Source: DAITAZ01 sp036824045 (GTDB lineage: Bacteria > Pseudomonadota > Gammaproteobacteria > Burkholderiales > Rhodocyclaceae). From it: a stretch of DNA of 53,298 nt. The notes beneath the pieces are model-generated. The model was not told the origin of the DNA, did no database searches, and saw only the letters and a list, made by a program, of their open reading frames with translations. This document shows, in pieces, positions 40,277-48,961 of the stretch (position 1 is its first letter; every line of letters starts with the position of its first letter). A program made the translations under genes and the position numbers. The stretch spans positions 1 to 53,298 of the forward strand of contig DAITAZ010000026.1 of NCBI GenBank assembly GCA_036824045.1, written 5' to 3'.

Positions 40277-41282
40277 ACCCCTGCTGGCCGGTCTGATGGT
40301 CCTGGCGGCAGTGCCCGCTTTCGCCGGAGAGCGCTTCCCCGGCATTGGCCGTACGGCCACGCCCGCCGAGATCAAGGCTTGGGATATCGACGTCCGCCCG
40401 GATTTCAAGGGACTGCCCAAGGGGGCCGGGAGCGTCAACCAGGGCCAGGACGTGTGGGAAGCCAAGTGCGCCACATGCCATGGGGTGTTCGGCGAGAGCA
40501 ACGAGGTGTTCACGCCTATCGCCGGCGGTACCAACAAGGAGGACATCCAGAAGGGCCGGGTCGGCGCCTTCGTCCGAGGCGATGCGCCCCAGCGTACCAC
40601 CTTGATGAAGGTGGCCACCGTTTCCACCCTGTGGGACTACATCAACCGGGCCATGCCCTGGAATGCGCCCAAATCGCTGACCACCGACGAGGTCTATGCG
40701 GTGGTGGCCTATGTGCTCAATCTGGGCGAGATCGTGCCGGCAGACTTCGTGCTCTCCGACAAGAACATCGCCGAGGTGCAGAAGCTCATGCCCAACCGAA
40801 ACGGCATGACCACCCAGCACGGCATGTGGGACATCAAGGGCAAGCCGGACGTGAAGAACGTGGCCTGCATGAAGAACTGCAAGTCCGAGGTGCAGATGGC
40901 TTCCAGCCTGCCGGACTACGCGCGGACCGCCCACGGCGATCTGGCGGAGCAGAACCGGGTGGTGGGGCCGGTGCGTGGTCAGGGCTCGGGCAAGGGCGCA
41001 GCGATGGCTGCCGTGCCTACGGTTGCCGGATTCGAGCTGATGAAGAAGAATGGCTGTGCCACCTGCCATGGCGTCTCCAACAAGATTGTCGGGCCGGGGT
41101 ACACCGAGATTGCCGCCAAGTACAAGGGCGACGCGGGTGCCGAAGGGCGCCTGGCGGGCAAGATCAAGGCCGGTGGCAGCGGTGCATGGGGCAATGTGCC
41201 CATGCCGCCGCATCCGCAGGTGAGCGACGAGGACATCAAGGTCATCGTCAAATGGGTGCTGTCCGGCGCGCCGGATAAATGA
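40260..41282 (+). CDS. soxD: Sulfane dehydrogenase cytochrome subunit SoxD
   Basis: A 340-residue dihaem cytochrome partner of SoxC. Signal peptide ends VPAFA. Haem sites are CATCHGVFGESN in the N-terminal half and CATCHGVSNKIVGPGY near the C-terminus, the second within a cytochrome c551-like domain (FELMKKNGCATCH, NVPMPPHPQVSD). WDYINRAMPWNAPKSL is the SoxD signature around the haem ligand. The start lies within the end of soxC. Confidence 0.92.
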   Translation: MSRFSKPLLAGLMVLAAVPAFAGERFPGIGRTATPAEIKAWDIDVRPDFKGLPKGAGSVNQGQDVWEAKCATCHGVFGESNEVFTPIAGGTNKEDIQKGRVGAFVRGDAPQRTTLMKVATVSTLWDYINRAMPWNAPKSLTTDEVYAVVAYVLNLGEIVPADFVLSDKNIAEVQKLMPNRNGMTTQHGMWDIKGKPDVKNVACMKNCKSEVQMASSLPDYARTAHGDLAEQNRVVGPVRGQGSGKGAAMAAVPTVAGFELMKKNGCATCHGVSNKIVGPGYTEIAAKYKGDAGAEGRLAGKIKAGGSGAWGNVPMPPHPQVSDEDIKVIVKWVLSGAPDK

Positions 41283-41329
41283 TTGCCCCCGCGGGCAAGC
41301 GACAGAGAGTAACGGAGGAAGGAAACACG

Positions 41330-41800
41330 ATGGATATGCAACGCAGACAAGCCCTCAAGACCGGGGGCGGGATCGGGCTCTTCGGCCTGCTGCTGGCCGC
41401 CGGCTGGATCAAGCCCCAGGAGGCGCACGCCGCGGGGTGGAACAAGGCCGCTTTTGACGCCAAGACCATGGACACGACCCTGGCAGCCCTGGGCGCCGGC
41501 AAGCCGGCGGAGAGCAAGGATGTGGTGCTCAACGCCCCGGATATCGCGGAAAACGGCGCTGTCGTGCCCGTTGGAGTGAGCACCACCCTGGCCAAAGTCC
41601 AGTCCATTGCCATCCTGATCGAGAAGAACCCCAACATGCTGGCCGCCAGCTTCGATCTGCCGGAAGGCACCGCTGCCAATGTCACCACCCGGGTGAAGAT
41701 GGGCCAGACCTCGAACGTCTACGCCCTGGTCAAGGCGGATGGCAAGTTCTTCTGGTCGGTCAAGGAAGTCAAGGTCACCTTGGGCGGCTGCGGCGGCTGA
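41330..41800 (+). CDS. soxY: Sulfur carrier subunit SoxY
   Basis: A 156-residue periplasmic carrier that holds sulfur intermediates on the cysteine of the C-terminal GGCGG tail (ends VTLGGCGG). Tat-type signal QRRQALKTGGGIGLFGLLLAA, probably cleaved near AHA-A. SoxY folds as an immunoglobulin-like domain and pairs with SoxZ, the next gene. GGAGGAAGG precedes the ATG at 41330. Confidence 0.95.
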   Translation: MDMQRRQALKTGGGIGLFGLLLAAGWIKPQEAHAAGWNKAAFDAKTMDTTLAALGAGKPAESKDVVLNAPDIAENGAVVPVGVSTTLAKVQSIAILIEKNPNMLAASFDLPEGTAANVTTRVKMGQTSNVYALVKADGKFFWSVKEVKVTLGGCGG

Positions 41801-41834
41801 GCATCCCCTACAAAGAATACGGAGCAAGAATCAA

Positions 41835-42146
41835 ATGGCAGATCCGATGCGTATCCGTGCCGCCCTGCAGGGCGACTCGACGGAAGTGAAAGTGCTGATG
41901 AACCACGAGATGGAGACGGGGCAGCGGAAGGATTCTTCCGGCAACGTCATTCCCGCGCACCATATCACCGAGATCACCGCGACCCACAACGGCAAGGTGG
42001 TGCTTGGCGTGCAGTTCGGGCCGGCTGTCTCCAAGAATCCTTACCTGCAATTCAAGTTCAAGGGCGGGGCCAAGGGTGACAAGGTGACCGTGAGCTGGGT
42101 GGACAACAAGGGTGACAAGCGCACCGACGAGGCCACCATCAGCTAA
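41835..42146 (+). CDS. soxZ: Sulfur carrier partner SoxZ
   Basis: A 103-residue protein without a signal peptide, exported with SoxY. Typical SoxZ stretches are RIRAALQGDSTEVKVLMNHEMETG, PAHHITEITATHNGK and the closing DKVTVSWVDNKGDKRTDEATI. GGAG is 10 bases before the ATG at 41835; soxY ends 34 bases upstream. Confidence 0.95.
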   Translation: MADPMRIRAALQGDSTEVKVLMNHEMETGQRKDSSGNVIPAHHITEITATHNGKVVLGVQFGPAVSKNPYLQFKFKGGAKGDKVTVSWVDNKGDKRTDEATIS

Positions 42147-42253
42147 GCCCTCCGGGGCGCGGGGGCATGACTGCCCCCGCGGAACACTATAGAAGCCGGG
42201 CGGCGTGGTGTGCCCCCGCCAGCCCGGTCGCAGCCACTCAACGGAGGAAGGAC

Positions 42254-43060
42254 GTGAGCCGAACGACACGACTGTTCGTGGGGCTGGCCAGCTTGCTGCT
42301 GACCGCCCCTTTGCTGGCCCAGGACGCTGCCACCGACGCCATTGCCCGGTATCGGGAGCAGTTGGCCGAGGGCAACCCGGCGGATCTGTGGGAGGTGAAG
42401 GGCGAGGCTTTGTGGAAGGAGCCCCGCGGGCCCAAGAAGGCGAGCCTGGAGCAATGCGACCTGGGTGTGGGCCCGGGCGTGGTGAAAGGGGCCTTCGTGC
42501 AACTGCCCCGCTACTTTGCCGACACCGGCAAGGTCCAGGATCTGGAGAGCCGGCTGCTGACCTGCATGGAGCGGCTGCAGGGGATTTCCGCCGCCGAGGT
42601 GGCCAAGACCCCCTTCGGTCGCGGCGAGCAAAAGAACATCGAGGCCTTGGTCACGTACATCGCGGCCGAGAGCAAGGGCATGAACTTCAACGTGCCTACC
42701 GGGCACCCGGAAGAGAAGCGCATGTTCGAAATCGGCAAGCGGGCATTCTTCTTCCGTGGGGGACCGCACGATTTCGCCTGCGCCACCTGTCACGGCTCCG
42801 AAGGCAAGCGTATCCGGCTTCAGGATCTGCCGCTGCTCACCAAGCCGGCGGATTCGGCCCGGGGCTACGGGGCCTGGCCGGCGTATCGGGTGTCCACCGG
42901 CGAGTTGTGGAGCATGCAGCGGCGGATCAATGACTGCTTCCGCCAGCAGCGGATGCCTTACCCGCTCTACGGCTCCGACATCACCATTGCCTTGGGCGTG
43001 TTCATGGGGGCCACCGCCAACGGCGCCGGCCCCAGCACCGCACCCACCATCAAGCGTTGA
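42254..43060 (+). CDS. soxA: Monohaem SoxA subunit of the SoxAX cytochrome
   Basis: A 268-residue protein of the complex that attaches thiosulfate to SoxY. GTG start at 42254, supported by GGAGGAAG and a signal peptide ending PLLA. Only one haem motif, CATCH, is present, in DFACATCHGSEGKR. The first haem site of dihaem SoxA is replaced by single cysteines (LEQCDLG, LLTCMER), which probably form a disulfide. The active-site cysteine haem ligand is in INDCFRQQRMPY. Confidence 0.92.
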   Translation: MSRTTRLFVGLASLLLTAPLLAQDAATDAIARYREQLAEGNPADLWEVKGEALWKEPRGPKKASLEQCDLGVGPGVVKGAFVQLPRYFADTGKVQDLESRLLTCMERLQGISAAEVAKTPFGRGEQKNIEALVTYIAAESKGMNFNVPTGHPEEKRMFEIGKRAFFFRGGPHDFACATCHGSEGKRIRLQDLPLLTKPADSARGYGAWPAYRVSTGELWSMQRRINDCFRQQRMPYPLYGSDITIALGVFMGATANGAGPSTAPTIKR

Positions 43061-43070
43061 GGAGGCCCGG

Positions 43071-43691
43071 ATGAAGATCTTTACCATTGCGGCCTCCGGA
43101 TCGTTGCTCGGGGCACTGGTTGCCGGCTGTGCGAGTCTTTCCGGCGGTACTGCTGACTACGACAAGGCCGCCGCCGAGGCCTTGCGCAGTTCTTTCCGGG
43201 CGGAGGGCATCGCCGGCCTGGACCGGCTGGACCAGGACCCGATCCAGAAAGCCTGCTCAACCGGGGAGAACATCTCCGACGCCCAGCGCAAGGCCATTGA
43301 GTCCGCAGCCCTGGCAACGGTGAAGTACCCCGCGGACGGCAAGTTCCTCGGTGACTGGAAGGAAGGCGAAAAGCAGGCCCAGAGCGGTCGCGGCATGACC
43401 TGGACGGACAAGCCCGGGCAGGTCAATGGCGGCAACTGCTACAACTGCCACCAGATCACCAGGCAGGAAATCTCCTTCGGCACCATCGGGCCGAGTTTGC
43501 TGGGCTACGGCAAGCTGCGGGGCAATTCGGCGGAAATTCAGCGCTACACCTGGGCGAAGATGTGGAATCCCCATGCCTTCAACGCCTGCACCAACATGCC
43601 GCGCTTTGGCGACAAGGGCGTCCTCACCGAGCAGCAGATCAAGGACATCATGGCGCTGCTCTTGGACCCGGAATCGCCGGTCAATAAATAA
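43071..43691 (+). CDS. soxX: SoxX cytochrome subunit with lipoprotein-type signal
   Basis: A 206-residue monohaem partner of SoxA. Haem motif CYNCH in GGNCYNCHQITRQEISFGTIGPSLLGYG, Met ligand in CTNMPRFGDKG. The signal region MKIFTIAASGSLLGALVAGC ends in a convincing lipobox (LVAGC, C20), so this SoxX may be lipid-anchored, which is unusual for a soluble periplasmic complex. There is also an N-terminal extension (~residues 25-100) with two cysteine-containing stretches (QKACSTGENI). GGAGG precedes the ATG. Confidence 0.88.
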   Translation: MKIFTIAASGSLLGALVAGCASLSGGTADYDKAAAEALRSSFRAEGIAGLDRLDQDPIQKACSTGENISDAQRKAIESAALATVKYPADGKFLGDWKEGEKQAQSGRGMTWTDKPGQVNGGNCYNCHQITRQEISFGTIGPSLLGYGKLRGNSAEIQRYTWAKMWNPHAFNACTNMPRFGDKGVLTEQQIKDIMALLLDPESPVNK

Positions 43692-43762
43692 ATCGAGTCA
43701 TCAGGAGACTGCGCCGGGGGACGGTGGTCCGCACCCCGGCGCAGGTAAAGGGAGACACAGCA

Positions 43763-45487
43763 ATGAGCATGAACCGCCGCGAGTTTCTGCAGGTGCTCGC
43801 GACCGCCGCCGCCGGGGGCTTCGCCCTGTCCGCCGACTTTGCACGGGCCGAGGCCGCCAGTGCCCGCATGTACGATCTGCCGCGCTTTGGCAACGTCAGC
43901 CTGCTGCACATGACGGACTGCCACGCCCAGCTCATGCCCATCTGGTTCCGGGAGCCGAACGTGAATCTGGGTGTGGCGGACATGCAGGGCCGGGCGCCCC
44001 ATCTGGTGGGCGAGGCGCTGCTCAGGCACTTCCGCGTCAAGCCCGGAACGGCGGAGGCGCACGCCTTCAGCTATCTGAATTTTGAACAGGCCGCCAAGAC
44101 CTACGGCCGGGTGGGCGGCTTTGCGCAGATGGCTACCCTGGTCAAGCGGCTCAAGGCCAGCCGGCCTGGCGCCTTGCTCCTCGATGGCGGCGACACCTGG
44201 CAAGGCTCGGGCCTTTCCCTGTGGACCAATGGCCAGGACATGGTGGATGCGTGCAAGGCGCTCACGGTGGACGTGATGACCGGTCACTGGGAGTTCACGC
44301 TCGGGGCCGAGCGGGTCAAACAGATCGTGGACAAGGATTTCGCCGGCAAGGTGGACTTCGTCGCCCAGAACGTCAAAACCACGGATTTTGGCGACCAGGT
44401 GTTCCAGCCCTACGTGATCCGCCCGATCAACGGGGTGCCGGTGGCCATCATCGGCCAGGCCTTCCCGTACACACCGATCGCCAACCCCCGCTACTTCACG
44501 CCGGACTGGAGCTTCGGCATTGCCGACGACACGATGCAGAAGTTCGTGGACGAAGCCCGGGCCAAGGGGGCGCAGGTGGTGGTGGTGCTCTCCCACAACG
44601 GCATGGACGTGGATCTCAAGATGGCCTCCCGGGTGCGGGGGATTGACGCCATCATGGGCGGGCACACCCATGACGGCATGCCGGCGCCCACCATCGTCAA
44701 GAACGCCGGAGGGCAGACCCTGGTGACCAACGCCGGGAGCAACAGCAAGTTCCTCGGCGTGCTGGATTTCGAGGTGAAGGGCGGCAAGGTGACGGACTTC
44801 CGCTACAAGCTGCTGCCGGTGTTCGCCAACCTGCTGCCGGCGGACAAGGACATGGCGGCCCTCATCGCCCGCATGCGCGAGCCGCACCAGGCCAAACTGG
44901 CGGAGAAGCTGGCGGTGACGGAAGGTACCCTCTATCGCCGGGGGAACTTCAACGGCAGCTTCGATCAGCTCATCCTGGATGGGCTGATGAAGATGAAAGA
45001 TGCGGAAATCGCCTTTTCTCCGGGCTTCCGCTGGGGCACCAGCCTGCTGCCGGGGGAGGCCATCACCATGGAAAACCTGTTGGACCAGACGGCCATCACC
45101 TATCCCTACACCACGCTCACCACCATGAGCGGCGAGATGATCAAGACCGTGCTGGAAGACGTCTGTGACAACTTGTTCAACCCGGACCCCTACTACCAGC
45201 AGGGCGGCGACATGGTCCGGGTGGGCGGCCTGCAGTACACCTGCGACCCCACCGCCAGGATGGGGCGTCGCATCCAGAACATGATGCTGGCGGGTAAGCC
45301 CATCGATCCGGCCAAAACCTACAAGGTTGCCGGCTGGGCGCCGGTTTCCGAGGAAGCCAAGGCCGCCGGCGGCGAGCCGATCTGGGAACTCATGGCCCGC
45401 TACCTGCGCGAGATGAAAACCGTCAAGCCGGTGCAGCTCAACCTGCCTCAGCTCAAGGGCGTGGCCGGCAACCCGGGGATCGCCTGA
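43763..45487 (+). CDS. soxB: Thiosulfohydrolase SoxB
   Basis: A 574-residue dimanganese hydrolase that releases sulfate from SoxY-bound thiosulfonate. Tat signal NRREFLQVLATAAAGGF. Metal-site motifs are LLHMTDCHAQLMP, LLDGGDTWQGSGLS, MTGHWEFTLG and IMGGHTHDGMP; the nucleotidase-like C-terminal domain follows (NLLDQTAITYPYTTL). Two candidate ATGs lie six bases apart (43763, 43769); GGGAGA favours 43763. The next gene begins 2 bases after the stop. Confidence 0.94.
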   Translation: MSMNRREFLQVLATAAAGGFALSADFARAEAASARMYDLPRFGNVSLLHMTDCHAQLMPIWFREPNVNLGVADMQGRAPHLVGEALLRHFRVKPGTAEAHAFSYLNFEQAAKTYGRVGGFAQMATLVKRLKASRPGALLLDGGDTWQGSGLSLWTNGQDMVDACKALTVDVMTGHWEFTLGAERVKQIVDKDFAGKVDFVAQNVKTTDFGDQVFQPYVIRPINGVPVAIIGQAFPYTPIANPRYFTPDWSFGIADDTMQKFVDEARAKGAQVVVVLSHNGMDVDLKMASRVRGIDAIMGGHTHDGMPAPTIVKNAGGQTLVTNAGSNSKFLGVLDFEVKGGKVTDFRYKLLPVFANLLPADKDMAALIARMREPHQAKLAEKLAVTEGTLYRRGNFNGSFDQLILDGLMKMKDAEIAFSPGFRWGTSLLPGEAITMENLLDQTAITYPYTTLTTMSGEMIKTVLEDVCDNLFNPDPYYQQGGDMVRVGGLQYTCDPTARMGRRIQNMMLAGKPIDPAKTYKVAGWAPVSEEAKAAGGEPIWELMARYLREMKTVKPVQLNLPQLKGVAGNPGIA

Positions 45488-45489
45488 CC

Positions 45490-46458
45490 ATGGGCGCGGG
45501 TCGTTCTGCCGCCGCCGTCCGCCTGCTTGGCTGGTTGGCCGCCGTGCTCTGCCTGTTGCCGGCCTGGGCCGCTGAGCCATTGCCGGTGCTCAAGCCGGTG
45601 CAGGTGAGTCCCCATGTGTGGTACGTGCAGGGCGATCCGGGCGTGGCCTCGGCCGCCAACCAGGGCTTCAACTCCAACGCCGGCTTCATCGTCACCCGGG
45701 AGGGCGTGATCGTGATCGACGCCCTGGGCACCCCCGTGTTGGGCGAGGCCCTGTTGGCGGCCATCCGCACGGTGAGCGACAAACCTGTGAAGCGGGTCAT
45801 CCTGACCCACTACCACGCGGACCACTTCTACGGCCTGGAAGCGTTCAAGCAGGCCGGGGCGGAGGTCTGGGCCCATGAGTCCGGCCGGGAGTACTTCAAC
45901 AGCGGCGAAGCAGCCTTGCGCCTGGAACAGCGCCAGCGGGACCTCTTCCCCTGGGTCAATGAGCGTACCCGGCTGGTGCAGGCCGATCGCTGGCTGGCGC
46001 GGGACGAGTCCTTCACCTTTGGCGGCTTGCATTTTGATGTGGTCCGCCTGGGCCCCGCCCATTCGCCGGAGGATCTGGTGGTGGTGGTGCGGGAGGACGG
46101 CGTGATCTTTTCCGGCGACATCATCTTCACCGGACGCATCCCCTTCGTGGGCGAGGCGGACAGCAAGCGCTGGCTGGTCACCATGGATCAGTTACTGGCC
46201 CTCAAGCCGCGGATCATGGTCACCGGCCACGGGACGGTTTCCCGCAATCCCTCTGCCGACCTCACTCTGACCCGCGACTACCTCAACTTCCTGCGGGCCG
46301 AGATGGGCAAGGCGGTGGCGGATTTCGTCCCCTTTGACGAAGCCTACGCCCGTACCGACTGGAGCCGCTTCGCCAAGGTGCCTGCCTTTGAAGCGGCCAA
46401 CCGCATCAACGCCTACGGCACCTACATCACCCTGGAGCGGGAGTCCCTGGGCAAATGA
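45490..46458 (+). CDS. SoxH-like metallo-beta-lactamase-fold protein
   Basis: A 322-residue periplasmic metallohydrolase. Signal peptide ends LLPAWAA. Metal motif THYHADHFYGLEAF (HxHxDH), further ligands in GPAHSPEDLVV, FSGDIIF and VTGHGT. Such proteins accompany sox clusters as SoxH and quinoprotein-relay clusters; SoxH is dispensable for thiosulfate oxidation in Paracoccus and its substrate is unresolved. It starts 2 bases after soxB and overlaps the next gene by 4 bases, so it belongs to the sox transcript. Confidence 0.8.
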   Translation: MGAGRSAAAVRLLGWLAAVLCLLPAWAAEPLPVLKPVQVSPHVWYVQGDPGVASAANQGFNSNAGFIVTREGVIVIDALGTPVLGEALLAAIRTVSDKPVKRVILTHYHADHFYGLEAFKQAGAEVWAHESGREYFNSGEAALRLEQRQRDLFPWVNERTRLVQADRWLARDESFTFGGLHFDVVRLGPAHSPEDLVVVVREDGVIFSGDIIFTGRIPFVGEADSKRWLVTMDQLLALKPRIMVTGHGTVSRNPSADLTLTRDYLNFLRAEMGKAVADFVPFDEAYARTDWSRFAKVPAFEAANRINAYGTYITLERESLGK

Positions 46459-46946
46459 GGGCGCATGGCTTGCCCCGGCGCTGGCGGAACGGGATTGCGG
46501 CGATCTGCCTGGGGCTGGCGGCGAGCGCGATGTCCGCCCCTCTCGTGGCCGCCCCGGCGGTTCCGCCGGCCGCCAACCTCGCCGCCGAAGCCCGCGCCCA
46601 TCCAGGAAGCATCTGGGTCATTCTGTTCAGCCTGCCGGGGTGTCGTTTTTGCGAGGACGTGCGCAGGGCCTATCTGCCCGCCCTGACCAAAGACGACCGC
46701 CTGCGCGGCCGCGTGCACGTGCGGGAAGTGGAAATCGGCGGCAGCCGCCCGCTCATCGCCTTCAACGGCGAGCGCACCACCCAGGGCGAGTTCGCCAGCA
46801 GCCATGGCGCCAAGCTCGCACCCACCGTGCTCTTCCTCGGCGCCGAAGGCCAGCGCCTCGCCCCTCCCTTGGTCGGCGGAGATGTGAGCGGCTTCTACGG
46901 CTCCTACCTGGACCAGCGCGTGGCGCAGGCGCTGGGGCGGGAGTAG
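46455..46946 (+). CDS. Periplasmic thioredoxin-like protein (SoxW-like)
   Basis: A 163-residue exported thioredoxin-fold protein. Signal peptide to about residue 33 (SAPLVAAPA). Redox site in ILFSLPGCRFCEDVRRAYLP (CRFC). The cis-proline strand region is ~KLAPTVLFLGAEG. SoxW/TlpA-like thioredoxins keep SoxY's cysteine reactive in other sox systems, and coupling to the SoxH-like gene by ATGA supports that role. It is the last gene of the sox transcript. Confidence 0.78.
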   Translation: MRAHGLPRRWRNGIAAICLGLAASAMSAPLVAAPAVPPAANLAAEARAHPGSIWVILFSLPGCRFCEDVRRAYLPALTKDDRLRGRVHVREVEIGGSRPLIAFNGERTTQGEFASSHGAKLAPTVLFLGAEGQRLAPPLVGGDVSGFYGSYLDQRVAQALGRE

Positions 46947-46999
46947 GGGAAGATCCGTAGCCGAAAACGACCACCTCGTCGGGCGCCTGCCCGGCAAGG

Positions 47000-48094
47000 C
47001 TAGGGATTGACCATCACTGCGCCGCTCCCGCGCGAGATGCGGGAGAGCAGGCCGGCGCGGTCCACGACCCAGTCGGTGGCGGCGGCGCCAGCCCACATGG
47101 CGGAGAGGGTGACCCAGGAGGTGAGCGCGAACACCGCGGCGCCGGACACCCCGGCGCCGACGGCGCAGCCGCCGGCCAGCATGCCGCCAAAGCCCATGAA
47201 GACGCCGCCGGTGAGGTAGCGGCCCATGCTCAGGCCGTGGCCGAAGCCTTCCAGCTTGAGCTCCCGGGCCAGCAGACCGGCAATGAACGAGCCCAGGAAC
47301 ACCCCGGGCACCAGCCCGGCACTGAAGCCCACCTTGGCGCCGGGATAGAGCAGCACCAGCATCAGCAGGTCAGCGGAAGGGCCGGTGAAGGACAGGCTCT
47401 GCACCGGCACGGGCTCGAACGCGGTGACCGAAAGTCGGTAGTTGAACCACCAGGCGGCAACCACCATGGCGCCGACCCCCAAGCCGCCCGCCCAGCCCCA
47501 GGGGGAGACCCGATTGCGCCGGGCGAGGTAAGCCGCTCCCAGCAGCCAGGCCAGGCCGAAGATCAGCCCGCCCAGGTTGCCCACGTGCAGTGCCGCCAGC
47601 AGATCGCCGCCGCCCGCGGGCAGCGTCCACAGCCCGGCAAGGCTGTTACGCAGGGGCGCCAGGACGCCGGACAGCGCCGATTGGGCGGTGACAGCGAAGA
47701 CCAGGCCGGAGAGCAGCGCCCGCATGTTGCCGTTGGCGGAGAGCACCAGCATGCGGCTGGAGCAGCCGCGCGCCAGAATCATGCCGGCGCCGAACAACAG
47801 TCCTCCGATGAGGGCGCCGGAAAGACTGCCGGCACTGGCGAGCTGGCGGGCGCTGCCCACATTGAGCTGACCAAGCAGGATCAGCGCCTGGGCGCCCGCC
47901 ACGGCCACGGCGAAAGCCAGCAGCCAGACGGCGAGTTTGCCCCCCATCTCCCTGCGGGAAACCTCGATGACCGCCGAGCGCATGCAAAAGCGGGAGCGCT
48001 GGGCGAAGAAGCCGAACAGAGCGCCGATGAGCAGGCCGCCAAGGACCATCAGGCGGACTTCGCCGATGTCTTCCATGAGTTGGATGAGGTTCAT
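47000..48094 (-). CDS. YeeE/YedE-family sulfur-compound transporter
   Basis: A 364-residue inner-membrane protein with about nine to ten helices and two repeated halves. The conserved cysteine motifs are QRSRFCMRSA, LARGCSSRML and LAGGCAVGAG, as in the thiosulfate transporter TsuA, where the cysteines relay thiosulfate. In sox clusters such proteins are called SoxT. It is transcribed opposite to soxB and downstream of the persulfide dioxygenase gene (138-base gap). It probably imports thiosulfate or another reduced sulfur compound. Confidence 0.83.
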   Translation of the reverse strand: MNLIQLMEDIGEVRLMVLGGLLIGALFGFFAQRSRFCMRSAVIEVSRREMGGKLAVWLLAFAVAVAGAQALILLGQLNVGSARQLASAGSLSGALIGGLLFGAGMILARGCSSRMLVLSANGNMRALLSGLVFAVTAQSALSGVLAPLRNSLAGLWTLPAGGGDLLAALHVGNLGGLIFGLAWLLGAAYLARRNRVSPWGWAGGLGVGAMVVAAWWFNYRLSVTAFEPVPVQSLSFTGPSADLLMLVLLYPGAKVGFSAGLVPGVFLGSFIAGLLARELKLEGFGHGLSMGRYLTGGVFMGFGGMLAGGCAVGAGVSGAAVFALTSWVTLSAMWAGAAATDWVVDRAGLLSRISRGSGAVMVNP

Positions 48095-48232
48095 GGCCGG
48101 GGAGCTGGTGAGAAATCAGTAACTCATTATTTTCCCATGAACCCGAGACCATTTGTTTGCATTCCTGCAATCCATTCGCCCTGGCTGAATCGGGCCCGCG
48201 GGCGGGTGCGTGGGAGGGGGAAACTGGCCGGA

Positions 48233-48946
48233 TCAGGCCGTGCTGGCGCCGCAGCGGCGATTGGCGGCGAGCAGGGTATCTTGCTCGGGGGAGGTTTCCG
48301 CCATCGGGCGCTGGCGGGCCAGATGGGCAATGAACTCGTCCCGGGAAAGGCCGCGCACGAAGGGGTTGCGGGCCCGCTCCTCGGCCACGCAACTGACCCG
48401 CTGGCCGCTGTCTCCCCCCTGCAGGTGGCCCGGGTAAATGAGGGTGTCGTCGGGATGGCGGAGGATGCGCCGGGTGATGCTGTCGTAGAGCAGGCCGGCG
48501 TCGCCGATGCGGGTGTTGCCACAGCCGCCGATGAGCAGGGCGTCGCCGGTGAAGAGACGGTCGCGCCAGCGGTAGGTCACGCAGCCCGGAGTGTGGCCGG
48601 GGGTGGCCAGCACCTGCAGGTGCTGGCCGCCAAAAGCCAGTTCGGTGCCGTCGGCCAGCAGCAGATCGGCGCCTTCGATGCCGATCTGCCGGCCGATGCC
48701 GATCCGCGCCCCGGTGATCTCCCGCAGGGTGGCCGCGGCGGTGACGTGGTCCGCATGCAGGTGGGTGTCGAGGGCATAGACCAGCCGCAGGCGCAGTTCC
48801 CGCAATACGCTCAGGTAGAGCGGCAATTGCTCCCGCACCGGGTCGATCAGCACGGCCTCGCCGGGGCTGGCATCCGCCAGCAGATAACTGGCTGCCCGGG
48901 TGGTCGGGTCCAGGAACTGACGGAAGATCGGAGGGGCGCTCACCAC
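48233..48946 (-). CDS. ETHE1-like persulfide dioxygenase
   Basis: A 237-residue metallo-beta-lactamase-fold iron enzyme that converts glutathione persulfide to sulfite. TRAASYLLADASPGEAVLIDPV, the metal motif DTHLHADHVTAA, TPGHTPGCVTYRW and GDALLIGGCGNTRIG match the ETHE1/PDO group closely. The start is a GTG at 48946 (a second GTG follows); the ribosome-binding site is weak. It begins 15 bases after the Rieske gene and is likely in its operon. A FisR-like regulator and an SQR nearby complete the usual sulfide-to-sulfite set. Confidence 0.87.
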   Translation of the reverse strand: MVSAPPIFRQFLDPTTRAASYLLADASPGEAVLIDPVREQLPLYLSVLRELRLRLVYALDTHLHADHVTAAATLREITGARIGIGRQIGIEGADLLLADGTELAFGGQHLQVLATPGHTPGCVTYRWRDRLFTGDALLIGGCGNTRIGDAGLLYDSITRRILRHPDDTLIYPGHLQGGDSGQRVSCVAEERARNPFVRGLSRDEFIAHLARQRPMAETSPEQDTLLAANRRCGASTA

Positions 48947-48961
48947 AGGTGCCGGCCGGGC

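Noticed and set aside
43544..45580. 678-codon minus-strand open frame
   Set aside because: Antisense of soxX and soxB.
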